A DNA stretch of 64,000 nucleotides from Palsa-744 sp036498265 (GCA_036498265.1 DASYFT010000005.1:124001-188000), one strand, 5' to 3'; positions 9,123 through 17,782 are shown, counted from the stretch's first letter. The notes: generated by a model from the sequence alone, not told the origin. Translations and numbers: made by a program.

Positions 9123-9142
9123 AATCACCCGAATGGGCGATT
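9123..9142. promoter_or_regulatory. inverted repeat in the divergent promoter region
   Basis: AATCACCC and GGGCGATT are separated by four bases and pair at seven of eight positions. The repeat sits between the ferritin-like gene (minus) and the promoter of the DUF6351 gene (plus), 29 bases from the TTGACA box, so a repressor here could reach either promoter. No regulator gene is adjacent. Confidence 0.35.
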
Positions 9143-9170
9143 TGTAAACACCGGATGACACTCACTTGGC

Positions 9171-9199
9171 TTGACAGCTTTCACCACTCGAAATACTGT
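9171..9199 (+). promoter_or_regulatory. sigma-70 type promoter of the DUF6351 gene
   Basis: A perfect -35 box TTGACA (9171-9176), a 17-base spacer and TACTGT (9194-9199) form the best consensus promoter in the window. The predicted start near 9206 gives an untranslated leader of about 150 bases. That leader is AT-richer than its surroundings and carries two direct copies of TTACCTGAA (9253-9261 and 9307-9315) plus AAACC-T-GGTTT. Confidence 0.65.
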
Positions 9200-9356
9200 T
9201 CACGGCGCGCGGCGAGGGGTCGCACACGGCAGCATTTTCCATAAACCTGGTTTTACCTGAAAAGGGCCGCCCGAGAAGCTGGCCATTTACAGGAACAAAC
9301 CGACCCTTACCTGAAGCCGGCGCTCCCGGGGCCGCCTTCGCGAAAGGAGCACTGGG

Positions 9357-11612
9357 ATGCAAGTCAAGACCCTCGCTGCGACGGCGGTCGTCGCCGGACT
9401 GCTCGCCGGCGGCGCGGAGGGCGCCCAGGCAGCGACCCTCCCGGTGCGCGTGATCTCGGATCGGGCGGACCTGATCTCCGGCGGCGAAGCGCTCGTCTCC
9501 GTCACGCTGCCGCGGAGCGTGGCGCCCTCGGCCGTGAAGGTGTCACTCAACGGCGGCGATGTGACCGGCGAGTTCGCGCTTCGGCCCAACGGCAGCTACG
9601 AGGGCCTCGTGACGCCACTGCACGTTGGAGAAAACCAGGTGGTGGCCGAAGCGCCCGGTGGGCTCGTCGGCCAGACCACGATCACCGACCACGCGATCGG
9701 GGGACCGGTGCTCGCCGGTCCGCAGGTGCAGCCCTGGGTGTGCAGGAACCCCGGTGCCACAGACTCCCAGTGCGACGCCCCCACTACGTACACCTATGAG
9801 TACAAATCGTCGATCACCGGGGCGCTCTCGACGTATGACCCGAGCAACCCGCCGCCGGACGTCGCCACCACGACCACCGACAACGGCCAGACGGTCCCGT
9901 TCATCATCCGGATCGAGACCGGCTACCAGGACCGGGACCAGTACCAGATAGGCGTGCTCTTCCAGCCGGGGATGCCATGGGATGCGTGGGCGCCGCAGCC
10001 GCAGTTCAACCACAAGCTGCTCGTCACCCACGGAGCGAGCTGCGGGATCGAACACCAGTCCGGGACGGCACCGAGCGTGACCAGCGACACGGTGGGCGTT
10101 CCGGGTGTGAATGCCTCGACCGACAGCCCGACCACGGCTCTGGGCCTCGGCTTCGCGGTGATGTCCACCGCGCTGGACAACGCAGGGCACAACTGCAACC
10201 TCGCCACGGAGGCCGAGTCGCTGATCATCGCCAAGGAGCACCTGGTCGACCACTACGGCACGCTGCGCTACACGATCGGGACCGGGTGCTCGGGCGGCTC
10301 GCTGGTCCAGCAGCAGGTGGCGAACGCCTACCCCGGCATCTACCAGGGCATCCTCCCGCAGTGCAGCTTCCAGGACTCCTGGTCGAACGCCGAGGAGATC
10401 TCCGACTACCACCAGACACGCAAATACTTCGAGCACCCCGAACAGTGGGGGACCGGGGTCGTGTGGAGCTACGACCAGATCGCGGCCGTGGAGGGCCATC
10501 CCAACTACGGCAACCCGATCATCTTCGACACGGTCTACTGGGAAGAACTCGCCAACCCGACGAAAACCTGTCCGGGCGTCGGAAGCGGGGAAGCGTACAA
10601 CCCGGCCACCAACCCCGGCGGCGTCAGGTGCACGCTCGCCGACTACATGATCAACGTCTTCGGCCAGCGTCCGGAAAAGGCCTGGGGACCGGTTGAGAGG
10701 CAGCTGGGGCACGGCTTCGCGGGCCGTCCGGTCGGGAACGTGGGTGTCCAGTACGGGCTGCATGCCCTTCAGGAAGGCATCATCACCCCGGCCCAGTTCG
10801 TCGACCTGAACGCCAAGGTGGGCGGCGCCGACATCGACCTCAACCCCACCAAAGAACGCATCCGGGCCGATGAACCGGCGCTGAAGTACGCCTATCTCTC
10901 GGGCTCGGTCAACGAGGCCAACAACCTCGTCGGAGTGCCGATCATCGACCTGCGCGGGCCCGATCCGGGGGCCTTCCACGACGCCTACCGCACCTGGTCG
11001 ATGCGCGCCCGCCTGGAACGCGACGAGGGCCACTTCCCCAGGAACGACGTGATCTGGTTCGGCGAGGCGCCGCTGATCGGCTCGCCGACCTACACCACCG
11101 AAGCACTGCTCGCGATGGACCGCTGGCTCTCGGCGGTCGAAGCGGACACCCGCAAGCTGACGCTGGCCGAAAAGGTCGCGGGCGACCGCCCGCAGGACGT
11201 CACCGACAGGTGCTCCAACGTGGAAGTCGTCGAACAGGTCTCGGTGCCGGGAGTCGGGCCCGTCTGCCAGCTGCCGCTGGCGCAGACCCGCTTCGCCACC
11301 CCGCGCGTCGTCGCCGGCGAGGCGATCACCACGGACAACCAGGAATGCCAGCTGAAGCCGCTGGCGCAGTCCGACTACTACCCCGTGACCTTCACAGCCG
11401 AACAGCTCGCTCAGCTGCAGAAGGCGTTCCCCACCGGGGTCTGCAACTTCAGCAAGCCCGGGGTCAGCCAGAAGGGCGCCGTCCCCTGGCAGACCTACCA
11501 GAGCGACCCCGGCGGCACCTCTGCCGTCTACGGCGGCAGGCCGCTCGGACGCGCTCCGGCCAACTCCGGGGAAGGGTGGGCCAGCGCGTCGTTCTCGGGC
11601 TGGCTGAAGTAG
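9357..11612 (+). CDS. secreted DUF6351-type alpha/beta hydrolase
   Basis: This 751-residue exported protein has a clear signal peptide (hydrophobic run to about residue 26, ending AQAAT), a beta-rich N-terminal domain, and a long hydrolase-like region. A nucleophile-elbow motif, GTGCSGGS, lies near residue 308 and fits GxSxG. Further along are the HDAYRTWSMRARL and GHFPRNDVIWFGE segments typical of DUF6351 (PF19878) proteins, which have been linked to tannase-like and polyhydroxyalkanoate-depolymerase-like folds. The natural substrate is unknown. A strong ribosome site (AAAGGAG) precedes the ATG, and a consensus promoter lies about 150 bases upstream. GAA and AAA codons are common compared with dnaX or ask, hinting at a different origin. 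It ends convergently with exonuclease III. Confidence 0.75.
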   Translation: MQVKTLAATAVVAGLLAGGAEGAQAATLPVRVISDRADLISGGEALVSVTLPRSVAPSAVKVSLNGGDVTGEFALRPNGSYEGLVTPLHVGENQVVAEAPGGLVGQTTITDHAIGGPVLAGPQVQPWVCRNPGATDSQCDAPTTYTYEYKSSITGALSTYDPSNPPPDVATTTTDNGQTVPFIIRIETGYQDRDQYQIGVLFQPGMPWDAWAPQPQFNHKLLVTHGASCGIEHQSGTAPSVTSDTVGVPGVNASTDSPTTALGLGFAVMSTALDNAGHNCNLATEAESLIIAKEHLVDHYGTLRYTIGTGCSGGSLVQQQVANAYPGIYQGILPQCSFQDSWSNAEEISDYHQTRKYFEHPEQWGTGVVWSYDQIAAVEGHPNYGNPIIFDTVYWEELANPTKTCPGVGSGEAYNPATNPGGVRCTLADYMINVFGQRPEKAWGPVERQLGHGFAGRPVGNVGVQYGLHALQEGIITPAQFVDLNAKVGGADIDLNPTKERIRADEPALKYAYLSGSVNEANNLVGVPIIDLRGPDPGAFHDAYRTWSMRARLERDEGHFPRNDVIWFGEAPLIGSPTYTTEALLAMDRWLSAVEADTRKLTLAEKVAGDRPQDVTDRCSNVEVVEQVSVPGVGPVCQLPLAQTRFATPRVVAGEAITTDNQECQLKPLAQSDYYPVTFTAEQLAQLQKAFPTGVCNFSKPGVSQKGAVPWQTYQSDPGGTSAVYGGRPLGRAPANSGEGWASASFSGWLK

Positions 11613-11638
11613 GGAGAGAGGGTCCGAAGGACTGGAGG

Positions 11639-11662
11639 GCGGCGGCGGCCTGGCGCCGCCGC
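11639..11662. terminator. GC-rich hairpin between convergent genes
   Basis: GCGGCGGC (11639-11646) and GCCGCCGC (11655-11662) form a perfect 8-bp stem with an 8-base loop between the ends of the DUF6351 gene (plus) and xthA (minus). No T-run follows, which is usual for terminators in this GC range. Confidence 0.45.
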
Positions 11663-11665
11663 GCT

Positions 11666-12460
11666 TCAGCCGGCCGCGCCGGGCGGGGCCTGCAGGCTCA
11701 CCACGACCGGCGCATGGTCGGAGGGCTTGGTGCCCTTGCGGGCGTCGCGGTCGATGTAGGCGTCCTCCACGCTGGCGGCGAGCTCGTCGCTGAGGAGCAC
11801 CAGGTCGATGCGCATCCCTTCGCCTTTGTGGAACATGCCCGCGCGGTAGTCCCAGTAGGTGTAGGGCGCTCCCTTGAGCGCTCGCGGGTGGACGTCCGTG
11901 AGGCCGAGCGAGAGCAGGTCGGCCACGGCGGCGCGCTCCTCGGGGGTCACATGGGTCGAGCCGACGAAGGCCTGCGGGTCCCACACGTCCTGGTCGCTCG
12001 GCGCGACGTTGAAGTCGCCGCACAGCGCCAGCGCCGCCCCCGCCGCGATCTCCTCGCCGGCGGCCGCCCGCAGGGCCTCGAGCCAGGCGAGCTTGTACGC
12101 GAATGCCGGGTTGTCCGGAGACCGGCCGTTCGGGACGTACAGCGACCACACCCTGAGGCCGCCGCACGTGGCCGCCATCGCCCGCTTCTCCAGATCGGGG
12201 AAGCCGGGCTCGCCGGCGAATCCGGTGCTGAGGTCCTCCAGGCCCACGCGCGAGGCGATGGCCACGCCGTTGTAGCCGCCATCCCCGGCGGCCGCCGAGG
12301 CATACCCCAGCTCCGCGAGCTCGGCGTGGGGGAACGCCGCATCCGTGATCTTGGTCTCCTGCATGCACAGCACGTCCGGCTGGACGTCCGCGAGCCACTG
12401 CAGCACGCGCGGCATCCGTGCCGGCAGCGAGTTCACGTTCCAGGTGGCCAGCCGCAGCAT
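11666..12460 (-). CDS. xthA: exodeoxyribonuclease III / AP endonuclease
   Basis: This 264-residue enzyme is of normal family length. It would cut DNA at abasic sites and remove 3' blocking groups in base-excision repair. The endonuclease/exonuclease/phosphatase motifs are all present: WNVNSL with the active-site Asn, the metal ligand Glu in QETK, the LYVPNG loop, GDFN with the catalytic Asp and Asn, and the C-terminal DHAPVV with the active-site His. The start is supported by a TAGATT -10 box on the minus strand at 12475-12470, which would give an almost leaderless mRNA. It diverges from the methyltransferase gene with promoters in a 42-base gap. Confidence 0.93.
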   Translation of the reverse strand: MLRLATWNVNSLPARMPRVLQWLADVQPDVLCMQETKITDAAFPHAELAELGYASAAAGDGGYNGVAIASRVGLEDLSTGFAGEPGFPDLEKRAMAATCGGLRVWSLYVPNGRSPDNPAFAYKLAWLEALRAAAGEEIAAGAALALCGDFNVAPSDQDVWDPQAFVGSTHVTPEERAAVADLLSLGLTDVHPRALKGAPYTYWDYRAGMFHKGEGMRIDLVLLSDELAASVEDAYIDRDARKGTKPSDHAPVVVSLQAPPGAAG

Positions 12461-12469
12461 GCGGCCCGG

Positions 12470-12496
12470 AATCTAGCGCGCCGGCTCGGTTACACT
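12470..12496. promoter_or_regulatory. overlapping divergent -10 boxes for xthA and the methyltransferase gene
   Basis: On the minus strand TAGATT (12475-12470) lies nine bases before the xthA ATG. On the plus strand TACACT (12491-12496) lies exactly six bases before the GTG at 12503, so that transcript would begin at the start codon. No -35 consensus is evident for either. Confidence 0.5.
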
Positions 12497-12502
12497 CCTT
12501 CC

Positions 12503-13372
12503 GTGGGGGCGATCGCGTCGGCGAACGTAGAGGCGATAGAGGCGTGGGACGGTCCGCTCTTCGACCGGTTCCTGCGGTTCAAGCACCTCCTCACGACCGG
12601 TCTCGGCGTACACGGCGAGGAGGGCCTGCGCCTGGTCGAGCCTCGCAGCGGTGAGCGGGCGCTCGACATCGGCTGCGGCTTCGGCGACACGACTCTGCGG
12701 CTCGCCGAGCTCGTCGGCCCGTCGGGCGAGGCCGTCGGCGTCGACGCCTCGCCGCGGTTCATCGAGGCCGCCGTCAGCGACTGCGCCGAGGCCGGTGTCC
12801 AGAACGCTCGCTTCGAGGTCGCCGACGTCGAGGCGGCCGCGTTGGAGGGCCGCTTCGACCTCGCGTTCTCGCGGATGGGAACGATGTTCTTCGCCAACCC
12901 CGTCGCCGCCATGCGCAACGTCCGCGCGGCGCTGGAGCCTGGCGGTCGCCTGGCGATGGTGGTCTGGCGCGCGAAGGTCGAGAACGACTGGCTCTACCGC
13001 GCCCAGACCATCACGGAGCGGTTCGTGACCAAGCCGGACGAGTACGACGAGCCCACCTGCGGTCCGGGCCCGTTCTCCATGGCCAACGCCGATACCACGA
13101 GCGGGATCCTCGTGAGCGCAGGGTTCGAAGACATCAGCCTGCGCCGCTTCGACATGCCGATCATCATCGGACTCGACGTCGACGAGGCGGTTGAGCTCGT
13201 CATGAGCCTCGGCCCCGCCGGAGAGATCCTGCGCCTGGCCGGCGAGCGCGCCGCCCACCTCCACGAGCCGGTCGCCGAGGCGCTACGTGAGGGACTCGGC
13301 GAATGGCTGGGGCCGGACGGGGTCAGCGCGCCGGCCTCCACCTGGATCGTCACCGCCACAGCGCCGCACTAG
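12503..13372 (+). CDS. SAM-dependent class I methyltransferase
   Basis: The 289-residue protein has the Rossmann methyltransferase core. Motif I is ALDIGCGFGDTT (about residue 52), followed by the acidic ribose-contact VGVDAS, the motif FEVADVEA and the post-motif LEPGGRLAMVVW. The closest recognisable architecture is the UbiE/COQ5-like Methyltransf_11 group, but the acceptor cannot be told. A longer reading frame exists upstream in the same frame, but it lies inside the xthA gene on the other strand. The GTG at 12503 preceded by a TACACT box at the leaderless distance is therefore the likely start. The neighbours give no pathway. Confidence 0.8.
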   Translation: MGAIASANVEAIEAWDGPLFDRFLRFKHLLTTGLGVHGEEGLRLVEPRSGERALDIGCGFGDTTLRLAELVGPSGEAVGVDASPRFIEAAVSDCAEAGVQNARFEVADVEAAALEGRFDLAFSRMGTMFFANPVAAMRNVRAALEPGGRLAMVVWRAKVENDWLYRAQTITERFVTKPDEYDEPTCGPGPFSMANADTTSGILVSAGFEDISLRRFDMPIIIGLDVDEAVELVMSLGPAGEILRLAGERAAHLHEPVAEALREGLGEWLGPDGVSAPASTWIVTATAPH

Positions 13373-13476
13373 TCGTTCCGAACTCCCAGTGCGAGCACAG
13401 CGTCCTCTGAGGCCGGCCCCTCAGGCTGGCATCAGCCTCGCTCACGAGGGAAACGATCACACCGAAGGACGTCAAC

Positions 13477-13758
13477 ATGAACCAGATCCGAAGGGGTATC
13501 ACCACGGCCGCCATCGCCGGCTCGTTGCTGGCCGGCGGCGCTGTCGGGGCCACCGTGTTCGGCGCAGCCTCGAGCGGCGCCGCGACCACGACGGCTCAGA
13601 CGACCACCACGCCGTCCGCGCCGAACGGGCAGCCGCCTCAGGGCGCTCCCCCGAGCGGCACGTTCAAACCGAACGAGGAACCGGCGCACGAGGCCAAAGA
13701 GAGCGCCCAGCGCGAGGCCGAAGAGACCGCCGGCAAATTCCCCACGACCAGCCCCTAG
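13477..13758 (+). CDS. small secreted Thr/Pro-rich protein
   Basis: This 93-residue protein has a signal peptide (MNQIRRG, hydrophobic run, cleavage near GAASSGA) followed by a low-complexity Thr/Pro segment and a short charged helix rich in Glu, Ala and Lys. No known domain is visible. A ribosome site (GAAGGA) lies eight bases upstream of the ATG. It is followed by a strong hairpin and stands as a single-gene unit. The mature protein is likely unstructured and extracytoplasmic. Confidence 0.7.
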   Translation: MNQIRRGITTAAIAGSLLAGGAVGATVFGAASSGAATTTAQTTTTPSAPNGQPPQGAPPSGTFKPNEEPAHEAKESAQREAEETAGKFPTTSP

Positions 13759-13770
13759 AGGGCTGGCGGC

Positions 13771-13809
13771 GCGCCCCGGGCCGGCATCAGGGAGAACGGC
13801 CCGGGGCGC
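13771..13809 (+). terminator. hairpin terminator after the small secreted protein gene
   Basis: GCGCCCCGGGCC (13771-13782) and GGCCCGGGGCGC (13798-13809) are perfect 12-bp arms with a 15-base loop, starting 13 bases after the stop codon. The 150 bases beyond it, up to the permease end at 13967, hold nothing I can identify. Confidence 0.6.
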
Positions 13810-13966
13810 CACCGCTGGGATCGGGCGCCTCCATAAAGCGCCACCACAATCCTGAGGCTTCGAGGGCGCACGGCGAATGGTCGGCCGTCCAAAGATCGCC
13901 GCGCCGCTTTGTGCGCTCGTCCGATAGCCGGGGCCGCGTGCGATAGCCGGGCTCCCGGGCATCGAT

Positions 13967-15244
13967 TCATTGCTCCCGGGCGGCGGTTCCCTGTGGTTCG
14001 CTGATCCGACGCGCAGGGTGCGCGTCGCCTCGGCGGTCGGGGCCGAATGCATGCAGGCACTCCTCGGAGCAGAAGTAGAGGCTCTCGCCGGCGAGCTCCA
14101 GGCGCAGGGCCCTCCCGCGGTCGACCTTCATCCCGCAGACGGGGTCCGTGGCTCCACGGCGCCGGGTCAGCCAGAAGAGGGTTGCGAACACTGCGATCCC
14201 CACGACGTTGAGAGCGAGCTTGTAGTCGATCGCGATCGTGCCGAAGATGTCGCCGCGCGAAGGCCTCGGACCCGAGGGGACCAGCCCGGCGCCGCTGAAC
14301 AGGCCGCCCACGATCAGTGCCGCGAGCGCCATCGTCACGAACATCAGGGCGACGATCCGTACGGCGTAGGCGGTGCCGTAGTACTTGCGGTATATCGCGA
14401 TGATCGGGAGCACGATCAGGTCGGCGAACAGGAACGCGAGCACGCCCGCGAAGCTGATCCCCCCCGACCACAGCACCGCGGCGAGCGGCACGTTGCCGAT
14501 CGAGCAGACGAACGACAGCACCGCGATGAGCGGCCCGACGACCACGTTCTCGACCGCGCCGAGAACGCCTCCGGTGTCATGCAGGAAGAGGCCGTTGAAG
14601 AAGTGGTTGCCCAGCTGCGCGATGAAGCCGGCGAGCAGGAAGCCGGCGGCGATCTCCTTGTAGACCATCTGCCAGTCCGCTCGGAAGTTGTGCGCCACGT
14701 CCGACCAGGCGGCGACCGATGTAAGTCGCTCGCGCCAGCCGAGGCGTGCCCCGGCCGAGTGGTGCTTGTGACCGGCGTCGGCCCGGCTGGCGTGCTCGCG
14801 TGCCTGCTCTTCCAGGCGCGGGGAGACGAATGCGCGCAGCAGCACCACCATCAGGACGATCATCACGATCCCGCCGATGTACTCCGCGAGCGTGAACTGC
14901 CATCCGATCAGCACCCAGATGACCAGTCCCAGCTCCCACACGAGGTTGGTGGAGGCGAACTGGAAGGTGAGCGACGTCGCCGCCGAGGCGCCCTTCTCGA
15001 AGAGGCTCTTGGCGATCGCGATCGCAGCGTAGGAGCACGAGCTCGAGGCGGCCCCCAGGCCCGTCGCGAGGGCAACCGGCCTGGCACCAGATCCCGACAG
15101 CGATCGTTCGATGCGCTCCCGCGGCACCCATGCCTGGACGATGGCCGAGATCGCGAAGCCGAACACCAGCGCCCACCAGACCTCCCAGGCCATCAGGAAC
15201 GAGTCCCGCAGGCCATGCCAGAGGACTTCCAGCACGTCGGTCAT
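13967..15244 (-). CDS. ArsP-like permease with C-terminal YHS metal-binding domain
   Basis: The 425-residue protein has about eight hydrophobic helices in two sets, separated by a His-containing loop (about 155-175), matching the PF03773 permease family that includes ArsP organoarsenical exporters. A conserved Ser/Cys-rich segment (AASSSCSYAAIAIAKS) lies in the first half and CSIGNVPLAAVLW in the second. The C-terminus (about 365-405) is a YHS domain with DPVCGMKV and YFCSEEC, a metal-binding module found in P-type ATPases and YHS proteins. The fusion suggests export of a soft metal or metalloid with the YHS domain as a cytosolic receiver. The actual substrate is unknown. It lies 64 bases downstream of the RlpA-like gene on the same strand. 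Confidence 0.8.
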   Translation of the reverse strand: MTDVLEVLWHGLRDSFLMAWEVWWALVFGFAISAIVQAWVPRERIERSLSGSGARPVALATGLGAASSSCSYAAIAIAKSLFEKGASAATSLTFQFASTNLVWELGLVIWVLIGWQFTLAEYIGGIVMIVLMVVLLRAFVSPRLEEQAREHASRADAGHKHHSAGARLGWRERLTSVAAWSDVAHNFRADWQMVYKEIAAGFLLAGFIAQLGNHFFNGLFLHDTGGVLGAVENVVVGPLIAVLSFVCSIGNVPLAAVLWSGGISFAGVLAFLFADLIVLPIIAIYRKYYGTAYAVRIVALMFVTMALAALIVGGLFSGAGLVPSGPRPSRGDIFGTIAIDYKLALNVVGIAVFATLFWLTRRRGATDPVCGMKVDRGRALRLELAGESLYFCSEECLHAFGPDRRGDAHPARRISEPQGTAAREQ

Positions 15245-15308
15245 GCCAATCCGCTCTGGTCCACCAACCCCAACCTAGCGGCGGTCCGAAGGCGGGTGAC
15301 CGGGCCGC

Positions 15309-16013
15309 TCAGCCGGCCACCGACCACTGGATCCGACCGAGGCCAGGGAAACCGAGCGCTTCCGCCGTCGCGCCGGTCAGATCCCACTCGCGGCCGGCGA
15401 TGTAAGGGCCGCGGTCGATCACCGGCACCGTGATGCTGCGCCCGGCGTAGGTGAAGGTGATGAGCGTGCCGCACGGCGCCGTCTTGTGGGCCACTCCCAG
15501 CTGGTCACGCCCGAGGAGGCCGCCGCAGGCGAGGCCAAGGCCGTAGTCCCTGAACACGGATGCCACGCTGATCTGGATTCCCGACCTGGGCTCCAGAGAC
15601 CAGGGCAGCAGGCCGGCGAGGTTCGCAGCCGCCGCACTGAGCTCCTGCTCGCGCTGGCGCCGCTGGATCGCGCCGAGCTGCGCCAGCTCGCTTCGCACTT
15701 CGGAGTCCGAGGGGGCGCCGGGTGCCGGCCGGAAGGCGGCTGGGACGGGGTGCGCCGGCGGTATTGGATGCGCCGCCCGCGCCCGCGCCCGCGTCCGCGT
15801 CCGGGTGTTCGCTCCCGGCGGAGTCGCCGGCGGGGGGTCCTTCGCGGTGCCGCCTCCCGCGCTTGATGGCGCGACCGTCCCGGTGGCGTTCGTCGTGCGC
15901 TGGAGGCTCGCGCCACGGACTCGAGCGTCGCCGCAGCCGGCGAGGATCACGGCGAGCACCAGGGCGACGATCGTGGTTGCGTCTGCACGGCGCATGCGCC
16001 GCGATCCCGGCAT
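15309..16013 (-). CDS. RlpA-like double-psi beta-barrel lipoprotein
   Basis: This is a predicted lipoprotein of about 234 residues. It has a basic start, a hydrophobic helix and a lipobox LAGC, then a Thr/Ala/Arg/Pro-rich linker. The C-terminal domain has SVASVFRDYGLGLACGG, the LGVAHKTAPCGT segment and VPVIDRGPY, which are the RlpA/DPBB hallmarks including the Asp of DRGP. RlpA proteins bind or cleave denuded peptidoglycan; related barrels occur in resuscitation factors and expansins. I start at the ATG at 16013; an ATG at 15995 would also keep the lipobox. Longer starts upstream lack a sensible signal. A role in cell-wall turnover is inferred. Confidence 0.75.
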   Translation of the reverse strand: MPGSRRMRRADATTIVALVLAVILAGCGDARVRGASLQRTTNATGTVAPSSAGGGTAKDPPPATPPGANTRTRTRARARAAHPIPPAHPVPAAFRPAPGAPSDSEVRSELAQLGAIQRRQREQELSAAAANLAGLLPWSLEPRSGIQISVASVFRDYGLGLACGGLLGRDQLGVAHKTAPCGTLITFTYAGRSITVPVIDRGPYIAGREWDLTGATAEALGFPGLGRIQWSVAG

Positions 16014-16138
16014 CCGATGATTATGGCCGGGGCTCGGTCGTTGACAGGCCGGATCCATGGATGACCGGTGACGTCGACCGTGCCGCCGTGCGGGCGGTCG
16101 AGCCACGCGCGCCTCCTCCCGGCTCCCCCGGTAGAGCG

Positions 16139-16345
16139 CTACCCCTCGCGCGGTATCACGCGGTCGACTTCCACCGTCTCGCCCGACTGGCTCTCGGGAT
16201 ACACGACCAGCACGGTGGGAGCGCCGCCGAACCAGGCGCTGAGCTCGCCCTCACCTACGTACTCGGCCGCCCGCTGCGTGCCGTCGCTCTGGATCACCCA
16301 GACAGCCTGACCCCGGTGGAACGGTCCATCGCCGATCTCGCTCAT
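16139..16345 (-). CDS. small hypothetical protein (68 aa)
   Basis: A short acidic protein with a predicted all-beta pattern (GQAVWVIQSDGTQRAAEYVGEG, then a VLVVYPES strand). It looks like a single SH3-like or Tudor-like barrel, but I recognise no family. It starts 63 bases downstream of the hydrolase-cyclase gene on the same strand and may be carried on its transcript. Codon use matches the surroundings, and no shadow gene exists on the opposite strand. Confidence 0.55.
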   Translation of the reverse strand: MSEIGDGPFHRGQAVWVIQSDGTQRAAEYVGEGELSAWFGGAPTVLVVYPESQSGETVEVDRVIPREG

Positions 16346-16408
16346 CCGCTCCGACGATACCGAGCCGCCCGCCAGCGCGGATGGAAGGTTCCGTTCTGAG
16401 CGATCGCC

Positions 16409-17782
16409 TCAGGCGCGCGCCCGCACGCTCGCCGGCGTGCCGAGGGAGTTGGCTGCGAACAGGTGCCAGGCGTCCGGCAGGCCCTTGAGCTCGGCGATCC
16501 CCCGGTCCTCGAGCTCGATGCCCGACCCGTAGATCAGGTCCTTGACGGTCTGCGAGATGAGCACCTCGCCCGCCGCGGCCAGCGCCGCGACGCGGGCTGC
16601 GATGTTCACCGCGACGCCGGCGAGGTCCTGTCCGACGAGCTCGCACTCGCCCGTGTGCACACCCGAGCGGATCTGGATCCCGAGCGCCGCCACGCGGTCG
16701 CGGATCGCCTCCGCGCACATCACCGCGCGGGCCGGTCCGTCGAAGGTTGCCATCACGCCGTCGCCCAGGGTCTTCACCTCCCGCCCGCGGAACCGCTCGA
16801 GCTCGTCGCGCATGATCCCGTCGTGCTCGGTCAGCAGCCTTCTCCAGCCGTGATCCCCGAGCTCGGTGACCTTGCGGGTGGAATCCACGATGTCCGTGAA
16901 CAGAACCGTCGCGAGCACCCGGTCGGTCACCACGCTGCGGCGGATGCCTGTGAGGAACTCCTGGATCTCGTCGAAGATCGCGTCGACGTCTCCGACGAAC
17001 CAGAGATGGTCTGAGCCCTCGAGCTCGACGTACCTCACGTCGGGAATCCGCTCGGCCATGTAGCGCGAGTGCTCCGCGCGGATCGCACGGTCTCCGGCCC
17101 GATGCAGCACCAGGGTGGGGACGGCGATTGTCGGCAGCGCGTCCCTGACGTCGATCTGCAGCAGTGCTTCGAGCGTCGCAAGGCCCATCGACGGGCTCGC
17201 TCCCATGCGCTGGAAGGTTCCCCAGACCTCGCGCATCGCGTCGTCCTCCGCATAGGACGGTCCGAACACGTCGAGCAGGACGCCCTCGCCCCATCCATCG
17301 AGGACTATCTCTTTCGTCGCCTCCTCCTCCCACAGGGTCGGCGGCAGCCCCCACTCGTAACCGGGCGCGCTCGCCATGCGGGCGGCGGCACCGTACAGGA
17401 CCAGCGCCGAGACACGTCCTGGATGTGAGGCGGAGAACAGGATCGCCAGTGGACCGCCCTCCGATATTCCCAACAGGGCCGCCCGATCCGAGCCGGCGGC
17501 ATCGAGCACGGCCAGCATGTCGTCCATCCGCTCCTCCAGCGGAGGGAGATGGTCGACCGGGTCCGAGAGGCCGGTTCCCCGCTTGTCCCACATGATCAGT
17601 CGCGAGAACGACGCGAGCCGTTCGATGATCTCCGCCACGCCGGGCATCTCCCACTGGTACTCCACGTTCGAGACGAATCCCGGTATGAGGACGAGGTCCA
17701 TCGGTCCGTCACCCACCACCTGGTAGGCGATCCGGGCGCCGCCGCTGCGCGCGTATCGCGTTCTGGCCCCTGAGCGTCCCAT
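16409..17782 (-). CDS. alpha/beta hydrolase fused to class III adenylate/guanylate cyclase
   Basis: This 457-residue protein has an N-terminal alpha/beta hydrolase (about 15-275) with nucleophile elbow LGISEGGPL (GxSxG), an acid in LHRAGDRAIRAEHS and a His in GSDHLWFVGD. A C-terminal class III cyclase domain (about 290-445) follows, with TVLFTDIVDSTR, GREVKTLGDGVMATF and SGVHTGECEL. The metal-binding Asp residues are in FTDIVDS and LGDG. Such fusions are common in actinobacteria and may make cAMP in response to a ligand handled by the hydrolase domain; this is inferred. A decayed copy of its 5' end lies at 30114-30253. The gene is followed by the 68-residue ORF and preceded by a hairpin that ends the haloperoxidase transcript. 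Confidence 0.88.
   Translation of the reverse strand: MGRSGARTRYARSGGARIAYQVVGDGPMDLVLIPGFVSNVEYQWEMPGVAEIIERLASFSRLIMWDKRGTGLSDPVDHLPPLEERMDDMLAVLDAAGSDRAALLGISEGGPLAILFSASHPGRVSALVLYGAAARMASAPGYEWGLPPTLWEEEATKEIVLDGWGEGVLLDVFGPSYAEDDAMREVWGTFQRMGASPSMGLATLEALLQIDVRDALPTIAVPTLVLHRAGDRAIRAEHSRYMAERIPDVRYVELEGSDHLWFVGDVDAIFDEIQEFLTGIRRSVVTDRVLATVLFTDIVDSTRKVTELGDHGWRRLLTEHDGIMRDELERFRGREVKTLGDGVMATFDGPARAVMCAEAIRDRVAALGIQIRSGVHTGECELVGQDLAGVAVNIAARVAALAAAGEVLISQTVKDLIYGSGIELEDRGIAELKGLPDAWHLFAANSLGTPASVRARA

Noticed and set aside
9543..12398. 951-codon open frame on the minus strand
   Set aside because: It lies opposite the DUF6351 gene and in another frame of xthA; no motif is present and composition is that of a shadow frame.
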